Source of the DNA: Kalaharituber pfeilii
Taxonomy: Eukaryota; Ascomycota; Pezizomycetes; Pezizales; Pezizaceae
Length of the DNA: 64,000 nt
Assembly: GCA_015179045.1 (NCBI GenBank)
Contig: WHUZ01000052.1
Coordinates: 1-64,000, forward strand
Reading direction: 5' to 3'
In this document: in pieces, positions 10,778 to 22,500 of the stretch
Position numbering within the stretch: position 1 is the first letter of the stretch
How the letters are laid out: the number at the start of each line of letters is the position of its first letter
The notes under the pieces: generated by a model
What the model was told of the DNA's origin: nothing
The model's input: only the letters and a program-made list of their open reading frames with translations
Databases searched by the model: none
Program-made: the position numbers and the translations under genes

Positions 10778-11798
10778 TACGGCAAGGCATAGGGAGGAAC
10801 CGCAAACGACTTTCGGAGGTCTGATAATGCACATGGACATGTGACATACGACATGTAGTATATATTTTCTTATCATGAAAAAATAAAATTACCTACTGAT
10901 ACCTTAGCGCAATGGTAAAACCATTTTGGCCCAATAGTGGAACCTTGCAATAGGGGCTTGGTTCAATTCCCAGTGGTACCTCTTGAGGGGCTATATCCTG
11001 ATTCTTACCCGGCTAAGCTCGAAGTGAGAGTCTCTAGTGTACTTACCTTGTTCTAAAAAGAAAATTATGTATTTAACTTTAGTCTGAAAATTCCCCCGTA
11101 CCTATCTTGTTCTTGAAAAAAATCTGAAAATGTGTATATTTAACTTTAAATCCACTGGGAACTCAAGTAATCGGTCGGCTTTTTACTTTTTTAAATAATT
11201 AATTTATAATGTAGTTGCCACTGTAGTTGCGCTGTACTTCATTGCCCGAAACTGCCCTGCCTTCTGGGACTGCCCTCCCTTCTGTCTTCGACGATCATCT
11301 GGGATTGTATTTTTTTTTTTATTGCCATGGTGTGCTCCAGGGAGGTGGCCACATTCTCCACATTTTCGACTATTTAATGTGGAGATAAACTCCTCGCAGG
11401 AGCAATCTCTTGCAACACACGACATAGTAGAGAATCTGAAAATAGGAAAGAATAGAAGAGTCTGATGATGTTTGATATATGAATATGAAAATAGGAAAGA
11501 ATAGAAGAGACTGATGATGTTTAATATATGAATATGAAAATAGGAAAGAATAAAGCTATGATAAAAATATATTGTACAGAAGAAAATCTTTTATTTTCCT
11601 TTTTTTCCCTTTGAATTAAGTATAGCTTTATCATATTTTTAAATAATTTTTTAGGCCTGTGCTGCTCTTAATAAATATTTAGCTTAGTAATATGTCTTTT
11701 AGACTAGATACAAGAACAGCTCGTGCAATACCATGTCGCATGTCCATTATCAGACCTCCGAAAGTCGTTTGTCAGTTTCCTCCCTATGCCTTGCCGTA
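10778..11798. mobile_element. hAT-like non-autonomous DNA element
   Basis: A 1021-bp insertion with 8-bp target duplication GGAACCAG (10770-10777 and 11799-11806). Terminal inverted repeats start TACGGCAAGGCATAGGGAGG and continue with similarity for roughly 65 bp. The 8-bp duplication points to hAT. It interrupts the RNase H/zinc tail of the family-2 LINE. No transposase is seen; the minus frame 11425-11204 has a Cys/His pattern (CSCEEF, CGECGHLPGAHHG) that I cannot assign. Confidence 0.8.
10898..10980 (+). other. tRNA-like sequence (possible SINE head) inside the hAT-like element
   Basis: A-box-like TTAGCGCAATGGTAAAACC and B-box GGTTCAATTCC (10960-10970) are spaced as in a tRNA. The ends GATACCT and TGGTACC pair at five of seven positions and the T stem at four of five. 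The D stem is poor. Probably a decayed tRNA-derived element, not a working tRNA. Confidence 0.4.
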
Positions 11799-12324
11799 GG
11801 AACCAGGGGGTGCAGTGATGAGGTGGAGCAGGGGAGCAGCTACCACTTTCACCAGACTGAGAACGGGGAAGGGGATGGGAAAGGAGTGGGAGAGGAAAAT
11901 AGGGAAAGCGGCGGAGGGGAGCGTGTGTAGGTGCGGGCGGAAGCAAACGGCGGACCACCTGGCGTTCAGGGGTGAAGAGGTGACATATCCGGAAGGCTGG
12001 GGGGAGTGGCTGGATATAGACAGAAGGAAGTGGACAGAACGGCAGGAGAACGGGGAAGAAGTTGAAGTGCTGGGGGAATTTTTAGGGCGTTGAAAGCATG
12101 AAGGGGGCGTTATTTCGTTTGTTCGAAGGTGGTGGCGGAGGCTTGATGTAGCTATTTTTATTGCCACGGGGAGGTGTGGCGGGGAGGGGGTGAAATTTTC
12201 ATATGTAGAGTAGGTGATGGAATGGCAGTGAGATGAGCCTGCCTACGGGCTTGGCGGGTGCAGACCCAGGAGCCCTGTCATGGCGAAGCGGGGTCATGTG
12301 ATATTAAAAAAAAAAAAAAAAAAA

Positions 12325-13231
12325 CTTCAATATTGGATGAGGAGAGTGGGGGATCCTGCTGAGGCTGAAAATACCCCTGAAATGCCCTAGCGTTACCGGT
12401 GTGCACATCGTTACCCATACGGCACTGGTAAGTGGAGTAGTAGATCGGCTGCGAGCCCAATGTGAGTCGCAAACTACGGCAGTCCTCAAGGTGGCCAATT
12501 TGCAGGATGATTTCCTCTGTTTTATTTCCTTTATTTGCTATGTACCAAAATCGTCATAGCCCATAGGGCGGCATGTGACCGTGGATGCAACGGTTTCCAT
12601 ATTTCACAACCTAACGGCCAGCTCGGCGGTGCAATTACCACACGAAATACATAATAATAACTCCACCCCTCCAATTAAAAGTACACAAATTGGAATGAAC
12701 GGATGACTTGCAACGGGCGCAGATTCACAGATTCACAGATTCACAGGCTTTTGAGTGCTACATCGCTTGTTAACCCCCAGTCCAGATTTTCAAATCTGGC
12801 AGACCACCCCTTCTGCCAGATTCCAGATTCACAGAAACTTTTGAAACAAACAAAAAAGGTTAGGAAAACGTAGAATGAAAACTGCGTATGTCTAACCCCA
12901 ATACCAAAAAAATAAGTATGTCATCCCCTTCAGTCCACGCTGAATACACGTCTGCACCAAAATATCTCTACTCATACAAATGATAAGGTGGGAAGAAGCT
13001 CTGTTATAAATCATTTGTTTATGGCGCTGGTGCATGATGGGCTGACAAAGTTGAGAATCTCAAAATTTTACATTTTGTGATTGTTAACTATGTGAATCGA
13101 GTCTGGGACGGGTCTGGGTTGTAAATCTGCGCCCATGGGAAGTCATACAGTTAGTGAAAATCAATCTTGAATCTTGTATCTAGAAATTTGTGGGAAAGTC
13201 GAGGATCGGAAGCATTATGACAAAGGTAATA
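12325..13231. other. Left-arm non-coding stretch with an old family-1 tail
   Basis: 12325-12520 continues the pogo-related segment split by the LINE. A family-1 tail without poly(A) (about 12555-12575) is present at the matching place in the right arm (44543-44570), so it predates the duplication. A short triple AGATTCACAG repeat lies at 12720-12745. No gene seen. Confidence 0.6.
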
Positions 13232-14095
13232 CTGTAGTTCACCACTTTCCCGGACACCCCACTTTCCCGGACATATTTACCACCAAAACTGCAGCAACTT
13301 TCGCACTCAATATCTCAACAACCACAACAGCATTTGTGAATGCACTTTGTGTAGCTATTAGACAAAGTGTAATTCTTGCTATCTAGCACTTTAAATTTGT
13401 GGGTGTAAAGGGATTATGGCTTGTCGCATTTACGTTGGAAGGCTTGGCATTTATTTGTATGGGATCTCCGTACACAATGTTTATCAGACTCGAATGTAGT
13501 TCTACTCTTCACCGCTAATTACAATAGCTATGATAGTATATGTCAAGAATCACCTGAAGAGGTATAGTAAGGTGCTGCATTTAGTTTACTTTCATTTGTT
13601 GAATTGTAGAGTTGGTGTACAACTATCTACTTTTGGGCGTTGCTCTCATACAAATGGTTTCTATGGGAAATATGAATATTGTGAATAATTTCACAACCAT
13701 TACAGGTATTACCTAACTACATTGTTCATAGTTTCCGACTGAGTGATGCTATTGAATCTGAGTGTCTGAGTTTTTTTTATGACTTGATTGCAGGTGTAGC
13801 ATGCAGAATTCGGGGGTGGTGACATTTGTATGGGGATCCCATACAAATAAATGCCAAGCCTTCCAACAAAAATGCGACAAGCCATAATCCCTTTGCAACC
13901 ACAATTTTTGATGAAGAAAAAGTACTAGATAGTAAGAATTACACTGTGCCTAATAGCTACACAAAGTGCATTCACAAATGCTGTTGTGGTTGTTGAGATA
14001 TTGAGTGCGAAAGTTGCGCAATTTTGGTGGTAAATGTGTCCGGGAAAGTGGGGTGTCCGGGAAAGTGGGGTGTCCGGGAAAGTGGTGAACCACAG
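13232..14095. mobile_element. Long-TIR MITE of Tc1/mariner-pogo type
   Basis: 864 bp, TA on both sides (13230-13231 and 14096-14097). Inverted repeats of about 270 bp begin CTGTRGTTCACCACTTTCCC. The right arm has the empty site GGTAATATGTTC (reverse complement near 43625-43640). Each terminus carries tandem copies of a unit around CCCCACTTTCCCGGACA, with one more copy at the right end. No transposase ORF. Confidence 0.9.
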
Positions 14096-14154
14096 TATGT
14101 TCTTTTGGTATATGGTAGCTGCATTCAAGATGCATGACCCTCAACGTACAGGTA

Positions 14155-14190
14155 TTTTTTTTTTTTTTTTTATATATCATTAATCGCATA
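14155..14190 (-). mobile_element. 36-bp family-1 LINE tail insertion
   Basis: A T-run plus ATATATCATTAATCGCATA lies between target copies CAACGTACAGGTA (14142-14154 and 14191-14203). The same insertion exists in the right arm (about 43527-43567), so it predates the arm duplication. Confidence 0.75.
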
Positions 14191-14925
14191 CAACGTACAG
14201 GTAGAAAATGCTACAGTCAGCAACATATAATAATAATGCTCAACGAAGACCTCATCACAGATGGATTGATTGAAGCAAAATATTATTATAACAGATATAG
14301 GAAACTACATTAGTAGATAGGTGAGATTGACATGGATTTATATATAATATTTCTTTATTTTCGTATACATAGCGACGTCAGGGGATGGGTAGCAGGGAGT
14401 CTTGGCGTGGCTACTCGCGCCATTGTTATGGATTGAGGCTGTAATTCTATGCACTTACAACCACAACGTTTGAAGATCTTCTAGATTACCAAACCACACC
14501 TGATTTAAATCTAAAGGACATTAATATGTAATATTTTGTCTGCTCTACAATTCTATCTCTTCTACTAAAAAAAAAAAAATTAAGGAGCGAGTAGAAGCAG
14601 ATTGAAAAAGAGGTACTTTGTATGGGACAGCCGAAAAAAATGCAATGCTCCCAAGAACGCTAAATCAGTACTAGTACAGGAGAAACCTATTCTATTTGGA
14701 AATGATCTACACATTCCTTTGTCACAACCATCTCGATATGCGTGCATAATAGGTGAACATTTATACAAAATGATTGATTGTGATATCAGAAACAGACTCA
14801 AGACTGCATGGAATTGTCAATAGTAATGCTTGGAAGTAAATCACACAAATTATTATGATTATAGCATTTTGCAGCTGTCTCCAAAAAATTCAGCGAAGTT
14901 GAGTTCACAATAAAAACAATGATAG

Positions 14926-15377
14926 AATAATACCCAATGTCACAAGCTCCAGGTTGTCCGGTATTGGGAGGTCTTTCGATTGCGAAGGTGAGATGCATGC
15001 CAAATGTGAGTGTATTGCGACCGAGGCCAGAAAGCGGACTGAGGCCAGCTCGGAGCCTGTGTGCAGGGTTCGCCATCCCCCCACCCCCCCAAGAGAGCAA
15101 AAAAAGTGTATTAGTCAGCGCGCGACGGAATATAACAAGTGGTCTGCACTCCACCATAGTATCAATGATTGTCCCCATGGGGGATCGAGATAGTGGAGTA
15201 GACTGCCTAATCACATAAACTTTCTATCAAATTTACGGACGGGACTCGCCGCAGAACCTTCCCAACAGCTAACACCACCTGTGCACTGCTACATTACTGT
15301 AATATTTTTTTTAACTCCTATAGGCTGTAATTATATTTCACTAACGAGACATGAAAAAGGCAACGATGGTATGATAG
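14926..15377. other. 452-bp left-arm-specific insertion of unknown type
   Basis: Absent from the right arm near 38240. It is flanked by ATGATAG at 14919-14925 and 15371-15377. No terminal inverted repeats, poly(A) or clear ORF. Confidence 0.55.
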
Positions 15378-15381
15378 GTCT

Positions 15382-16090
15382 GCGCAGGGACACAATCCAA
15401 GGGGGGTTCGGGCCAAGTACTCTGAATTCGTTGTCAGATACAGAAGCCTACTCACAAGGTGCAGTCGCTCTCGAAACGGATAGAGATACGTACTTTACTT
15501 TAAGTGAAACCCTAATTTCGCCCGAATGTGGCACTGATCTGCCAAACTGTGAGCTGCAGGACTTTATCTTCACAGTACGCGATATGGAGGCGGCGCAGCG
15601 CGACTAGGATTATTCCATATTTTGGTACGATAGCGGTTTAATAACTGAGGTTGAGATGCCGCGAGAATATATCGTGGATTGTGACTCCTCACTCTGTCTC
15701 ATTGCAAAATTGGATACATTCTTTGAGCCTTTCATAAATTCCATTTGCTTAAACCACTCCGTTGGAGCTTCAAATCAGTTTTCCTTCCGTGTATGCGTTC
15801 TACATTCTTCTATCATAGCTGTTGGGGGCACAATCGGCTCCGTATTAGGTAGTAAATGGTGCGTCCTGCTATTGAGTGCAATTCGACCGTACAATTGAAA
15901 CTAGCAGTAGAACGCCTCCCGACCGTGCAGCAAGCGGTGTGGTGGGGCTCAGGGCGTATCATAGACAGAAATATTTGGGAGAGGACCCCGAGCGAAGCTC
16001 GGGGGTCGATACATTGTGAGGGGGTCAGGCGAATTGGGGGGACTCTTGCAATCAAGAGTTGTTCCCGCCAAGGTGTACATTCGACTTGAC
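15382..16090 (+). pseudogene. Decayed copy of an unknown coding segment shared by both arms
   Basis: Contains EAYSQGAVALETDRDTYFTL and LISPECGTDLP, also present in the better-preserved right-arm frame 38242-37916. Left-arm indels break the frame after SPECGTDLP. I do not recognise the family. It lies upstream of the helicase copy and in the same direction, so it could be a lost neighbour gene or exon. Confidence 0.4.
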
Positions 16091-16590
16091 TGTAGCGAGG
16101 AGCCAATGATAATTTTTTTTTTCCTGATGACGGTGCCGTTCTTTAAGCTCAGTACATAATAGAAATCCTGTTGCGACAGCTGTGATCTGCCAGACCCGCC
16201 GCCCTCAGTCCGTTGATCCGTCATGGGAGGCCTGAACTGAGAAAGTTGCATCGTGCTGCACGTTGAAGTCACGCGCTTGGCAATCGCGCTACCATATAAA
16301 CCGATTACAACACATCGTCCACAAGTTGCTCCCTGAGTAATATTGATAGCCCAAAAAAGCAGCGTGGGAGGCCTTAAATTCAAATCAGGCAATGAAGCAC
16401 ATCGCTCAACATCTGGTTCGGTTCTTGGTCTTCGAACAAAAAGAAAGAACATGTTTTAATGATAGCACTATCAGTATCTACCTTCAAACCCCCTCTCTCT
16501 CTGGTTCGCTCCGAATTCCCTCGTCCATAATCTACCAACTGCCATCTTATCAAAAAAAGCAATTTTATTCTTGGAGCCCCGTATGCGGAA

Positions 16591-19500
16591 ATGGATCTTT
16601 TTTTTGGAAATCGGTACGATAAATCCGGCAGCAATGGTTTTACCAGATTTGTCCTCTCAAACAAGCCTTTCAGCACACGGGACTTTGATAAACTTCACCT
16701 TGAGCTAGCCAAAGACCCGGATGCGACAGGATTACTTTTGACCTCAGAAACTAATCGAGCGCTCTTCCTCTCTGACTTTTCGGAGCGTATTCAGAGAATC
16801 ATTACATGGCTTGAGCGCATCGAAGCAAACGTTACATCGAAGGATCCGTTCGACAAAGATATCATCCACAACTTCGCTTCTCATCTAATTGTTCCCCTTC
16901 TTGATTCTTCGTACTCAGAATTCTTTCCCACCCGTGGGTTTCCTGACCTTATAGTTAGCACTATACGGCTATCCTACGTTTACCGGAGTCGCAGCGTTGG
17001 GCCTAAAACGCAACAAAAATCTCCTGGAGAGGGTCTCGAAAATTCCAGACTTAATTCAGCGGATTCTGCCTTCGATTGACGGCGCCAAAGTGATTCAAAC
17101 GATCTTAGCAGAAGCTCAATCCGGTGCCGAAATTCGATCCTTTGGGACAATACAAACCTTAGCTGAGTGGACAAAGGTAGCAGTCAAGCTTTGTCAAGGG
17201 TGTCGTGCTAATCATTGCGTCAAGGCTGAACTTGCTCGCTGGAGTTCTCTCCTGGAGCTACAAAACGCCTTGACAAGGGTGCTGACAAGACGAAGCCAGG
17301 TACCCCAGCTACCCCAACTGGCGATAAGCCAGTATGGAACCACGCCAGCGTCGCCACAAGGGATACCTTTGTCAGTTGCGGATTCTCGCGCACTTGAACT
17401 CTTCAAAATTCGACCTCCTGCTGGAATTGGTGCCGTACAAGCGATAATCGAACGGCTTCAGGAAAAAGAAACCTTCCAGCTCTTTCGAGCTTTTGTTCAA
17501 TCTTTTCCTTGTGCTGCTTGCTTGCGCATGAATACAGTAACTTCAGATTCCTCTCTAGTGACAAGGACCAATCCGTTGTCTTTCTCGGCTCTTCCAGACT
17601 CGTTCACCGGCACCCTACTTGGTTCAAAACTGGGACCATGGAGGGTTTGCTTATCAGAGAAGGCATTCAAAGACCTGCTTGCATTAAAAAAACATGGTAT
17701 GAACTATTATGCCATTATTAATTTCAATTCTTAATATACCTACCCTCTGCCATCGAATGCTAACTCTCCCTGCCGTTGGATGAATAGTTCACTTCAACAC
17801 AATAGCGAGGAAACTCAGGGAGCTGGCATCGGGGAATTGGGATCTCAAGTCTCTACGAAAGCCTCTTTCGCAAAAGATGCTCGAGGAAGCTCACGGAAAG
17901 GAACGCGTTCCGTTGTGGAGGGCAGCATATGGATCAAATGGTAGAATCTTATGGCAGATCAACGTGGGTTTTGATGAGGATTATAATACTGATTGCCAGA
18001 TAATTAGTGGTAAGTAACCATTCGGTGTTCATATTCCCTTGAACCTTGTCAACCGCTGACATGAGCATATGACAAAAGTTTGGAGGATTGGGGACAGCAG
18101 TGAGGTTGTATTGCCTGTCACTGTGAAGCTCACCAAGTTAATTATTTGTAGATACGAAGGTCCATTCGCGATGTACTTCGACTTCAGAAGGCATATACTA
18201 CTACAGACATACACCGACGCCATGTCTCTCTCCTGCGATTCCCTGTACTTCCCGAGTCATATTATTATCCTGACAAAAAGGAACCCGATGACGCTGAGTT
18301 ACATGAATCTGCGCTTGAAGCCCAGGGATCCGATAACACTGAGTTAGATGAAACTGTGCTTGAGGCCGAAAAGGCCCTGATGAGTAGTAAGATGAAGCTT
18401 TGTATCTTACACCATAGCATCACTATATACTGATTTAGAAAAGACAAAACATATTGCGTTACAGGAAGGGTCCTCGATCGACTTTTCACAGCTCCAGAAT
18501 CAGCTCAGCTTGACTTCCCATTCGATGTTTCCTACGACGAGACGGAAGTCATAAAACAGACGAACAGTGCAGCATTCATTCTAGGTCGAAGTGGTACCGG
18601 AAAAACAACTTGTTTACTGTATAAGCTGCTTTGCCGCAATATTGCAAACAGGGAAAATGGAACCACAGTTCGCCAGGTATGAAGCAAACCGCCAGTCGCC
18701 AGCATCTGTATCACCGAATATCACATTGATAAAAACCTAGATCTTTCTCACTCGGTCAAGCTACCTCGTTCAAAAGCTCCAAGATTATTTAGAACGGCTA
18801 ATGGCGTCTCAACTCGGAAAATTTCCAGACTCAGCCAATAAATCAGACAGGCCGAAGGTAGCGCAGAGCAACGTAAGAGAAGGGAAGGATCCACTAAAAT
18901 CCTTAACCTTGGAGAACATAGACGATGACAGGTTTCCAATTGTTTGCACATTTGATCACCTATTCAACTTCTTAGAAAAAATCATTCAGTAAGTTGCAAG
19001 CAACTAGAGGACTTCAACTCATTAACAACGTGATAGGCTTAATGATCGCAAGGATTTTTCAGCATTCATAGGCCGCAGATGGGAGGAAGTCACAATCACG
19101 CGGAGGATGGCGAGAGTGATAAATTATAACCATTACCGAGATCAATATTGGAAGAAATATGCATATGATCGCAAGAAAGGGTTTGAACCTGATCTCGTGT
19201 TTTCCGAAATCCTGGGAATTATTAAAGGATCTACATCCAGTGAACGAAACTTTCAACCGCTTTCGAGGGAAGAGTATTTGGAACTGAGTACTCGGAAGGC
19301 GCCCGTCTTCATTGATGCCAGGAGTACGGTTTATGACATCTACCAGGACTATGAACGAAAGAAGGGCTCATTAGGCGATCGAGATGACATTGACAGGGTA
19401 ACTTACCTCTTGAGATCATTGGAGGAGGATCAGGATTTGAAGAGGAGCGTTCAAAGCCTATTTGATGAGGTTTACGTTGATGGTTTGTCAACATTTATGC

Positions 19501-22500
19501 CTGCGTAGTGTGAGTAACTAACAAAGAATACAGAGGTACAGGACAATAAATTGCTGGAGATAGATCTTCTGCTTACACTTGTCCGTAACCCGCATGGAAT
19601 TCATTTTGGTAAGTTCCAGTTTTTTTATTTCTATATATTATTGCGCCGTAGGGCGCTGGAGATCAGGCTTCGGTTCGATGAATGTCATCAAATTGCTAAT
19701 ACTTATACCAGCCGGAGATACTGCACAATGCATTTCCAGAGATAATACTTTCCGGTTTCAAGATGTTAAGGCACGATTTTATGAGCACTTTATCGCAATG
19801 GCCAACGAGGCCAGGCAAGCCTCTTGGGCAAGGCCTGAACTCTTCCCATTAGCCAAGAACTACAGATCCCACCAAGGAATTCTGTCTTTGGCGGGAGACA
19901 TTGTGCAAATGCTCTATAATGGTAAGTGACCCGCGAGCTCTCAGAATCTGCAATTGAACACGTTGCTTATGCGTGCCCCGTATTGGGAAAAGGTTTCCCC
20001 ACACAAATTGATATTCTCCCAAGGGAGATTGGAACCTATCCAGGAACGAAGCCAACTATGTTTGGTATGTTGGTTTTGAAAACGACCCACACTAGAGTGC
20101 TTCAAAAAAGGCTTACCTAATGTTTCATACAGTGGGTTTTGATTATACCATCCTCAAACAGGCTGGCGTAGGGACACTTGAATCTGAGGCTGCTTCGGCG
20201 TGTTTTGGGGCAGAGCAAGTTATTATCGTCCGAGATGATGCTGCAAAGCAAGAGTTGAGGAAAGAACTGAAGTTGCCATTGATATTGACTATCATTCAGA
20301 GCAAAGGCCTTGAATTCAATGACGTGATCCTATACAAGTTTTTCAGTGATTCTGTGTGGACAAATATCGGCATGCCCGTTCTGCGTCTTCTTTTGGAAAA
20401 GCGAGCATGGGAATCGTTGGATAAGAAAAAGTACGCGGTACGTAATACAGGCACCGTCTTATGGATCCGGCAAATAATGAGTGAACATCAATACACTAAC
20501 ATCAATTAGGGACTTTGTACGGAGCTGAAGCATCTGTACGTCGCGGTCACTCGTGCGAGGAACAATCTTTGGATGGTGGAGAGTGATCCAGAATCAGTGC
20601 AAAACATAGTAAAATTGTGGACAAGGGCCGAAGAATTAAAAGAGCCACTGATATCTGTTGTGCACAATGGCCCAGCGGTAGTATCCCAACATGACCTTGG
20701 AGGACAAATGCTAAGTTTCAATGGTATATATAACAGGGCGAGCATGAAGCTAAAAATATTATTAAACCTGACGAGGCGACCGATTCACTGGCTTGGCAAG
20801 AACGTGGCGAGTCACTACTCCATCAGGGTTTATACGAGGATGTTAGGATCCCACCCCCTTACCTATATTATGCAATAGATGGCAAATTTGCTTATGAATG
20901 ATTATCATGACTAGGCTCTACTTAGTTTTTGCAGGGCACAACATCAACAGGGGCAAGATTTAGCTAATGCATACTTATTATATGAGGAGGCTAGCGGACT
21001 TGACGTTGACCAGTCGAACAAACTGAGTTCACAGGCGATTGACTTGTTTCTGAAAGCAGCAAAATTATTTGAAGATGCATCTTTTATGCAAAAAGCTGCC
21101 GAAACCTATGCCGCTGCCGGACATTACATCAAAGCCGCAGAGGTATTGCACGCTGCCGAGGAGTACGGCACAGCGGGAATATGGTATGAGAGGGTTGGTG
21201 AATTCATGAAAGCGGCAAACTGTTACCACATGGCCAAACAATACGACAATGCTGTGATAGCGTATCGCAGAGGTGAACATTTCGCCGAATTAATTGCCTA
21301 TTTGAATCAGTTTGTCATCCTCGCTCTTCTCTTGATACACCTCCCAGCTATTAATACATGGCAATACAGGCACCATGACCATATTAGCATAGATGTCCAG
21401 AAACGATACTCCACGCTGATAAACATCCTACTACAACGTGGGGACCTTCCGGAAGTGCTCCTCCCTGCGGCAATTGATACTTTGGGGGATGGTAAAGAAA
21501 AAGAAGAATTCTATAAAAAGTTTGATCGGACGGACGATTTGCTGGCCTTTTATAAGAAGAAAAAGAAGTATTACGATGCCTTCAAACTTTCTCTGGATCA
21601 TGGCATGTTTGAATTTGCCATTCAGCTAGCGGAGGAACCGCAGGCCTTCTTGACTGGACTCGAGTTCTCTATCCCCGTGAATGATATGCTGATCTTATAT
21701 AATGGAAGGATGGCGCAATCTGCGTGGTCTTCTGTGGGTCTCAAGGATGCACATCTTAGCGATAGTGCGATAAATATAGGGAAAACTACAGGACCTGTAC
21801 TACGTAAAGTGCAAGCGGGATGGGAACAACTTCTGGGCTCGATACACCAAAGGGGAAAGCTTTTGGTGTTACCGAGGCCAATGCCAGATCAACACTCTGG
21901 AAATTTCTTCCAGGAGTTCGGGAACGATTTTCTAGACCTCGTTGTAAGATTTCCCTTTTCTTTTCAACGACCCTCTATGATCTGCTAATGGCTTGTATTT
22001 GCAAGGAACTGGTACATTTGGGCAATCTGCGTGATGCCATTGATCAGATCAACGAAGCTGCTGAATTGCCTGTTGCGACTCTTTCAAGATTTGCCATACT
22101 TGCTGGAGACCTCCTCGCGAAAGCGGCCCTTCCTCCAACTCTCCTGACCGGTATCGGTGCTCTGTTGATACCTAACTTGCAAAATGAAGCTATTGTACTC
22201 AACTGGTCTCCTCTATTCCCACTTTTGAGTTCGGCTGCTTCCAATTCAACGGAACTACACACGGAAGGATATATCGGCACAACACTTGTGCGGGTTCAGG
22301 AAACTTTCAGTGGCTGGCTGATAAGCCTTGTAGCGCCAACGGTTACCTCAGTTCTGACGCGACTACGGGAGTTGAAAAAGGAAAAGAGTCCCTGTTTTCA
22401 ATTTCTGCAAGGTATAATTCAATTCACGTCGGACCTTGCTGTGAGGGACTGACTATTAAGTCTTACAGGCGAATGTCGTCGATACGGTACGGAATGCAAA

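Larger units (their letters stand above)
3841..12093 (+). pseudogene. LINE ORF2 C-terminus: RNase H plus Cys/His tail, interrupted twice
   Basis: The first piece (3841-4165) holds the RNase H opening motif AVYTDGSMNEKGRVGGGFW. The second (10416-10769) holds GMRKGIENA and LVILTDSQAVIAAVRKAG, then VKLRWVKAHIGIEGNEVADA. The third (11799-12093) reads SVCRCGRKQTADHLAF and ends WGEWLDIDRRKW...GEFLGR before a stop at 12091-12093. In outline the acidic residues of RNase H (TDGS, E, TDSQ, GNEVAD) are kept. The coding line is broken by the copia element at 4166 and by the hAT-like element at 10778, and each break has a clean target duplication. A homologous C-terminus lies at 54679-55323. Confidence 0.85.
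3814..12324 (+). mobile_element. 5'-truncated family-2 LINE, itself split by copia and hAT-like insertions
   Basis: The element is flanked by a target duplication CTTCAATATTGGA (near 3801-3813 and 12325-12337) and ends in poly(A) at about 12305-12324. Its own sequence is 3814-4165, 10416-10769 and 11799-12324. It encodes the end of ORF2 (RNase H and a terminal zinc motif), then a 3' UTR ending GCGGGGTCATGTGATATTA plus A(n), a family-2 tail. The right arm at 44838 has no insertion, so it arrived after the arm duplication or was lost there. The RT domain is absent because of 5' truncation. Confidence 0.85.

Noticed and set aside
10898..10980. Functional tRNA gene
   Set aside because: D stem does not form and the acceptor stem is imperfect; kept only as a tRNA-like segment.
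13925..14189. Proteins with FPDTPLSRTPHFPG repeats
   Set aside because: Translation of tandem CCCGGACA-type units in the MITE terminus.
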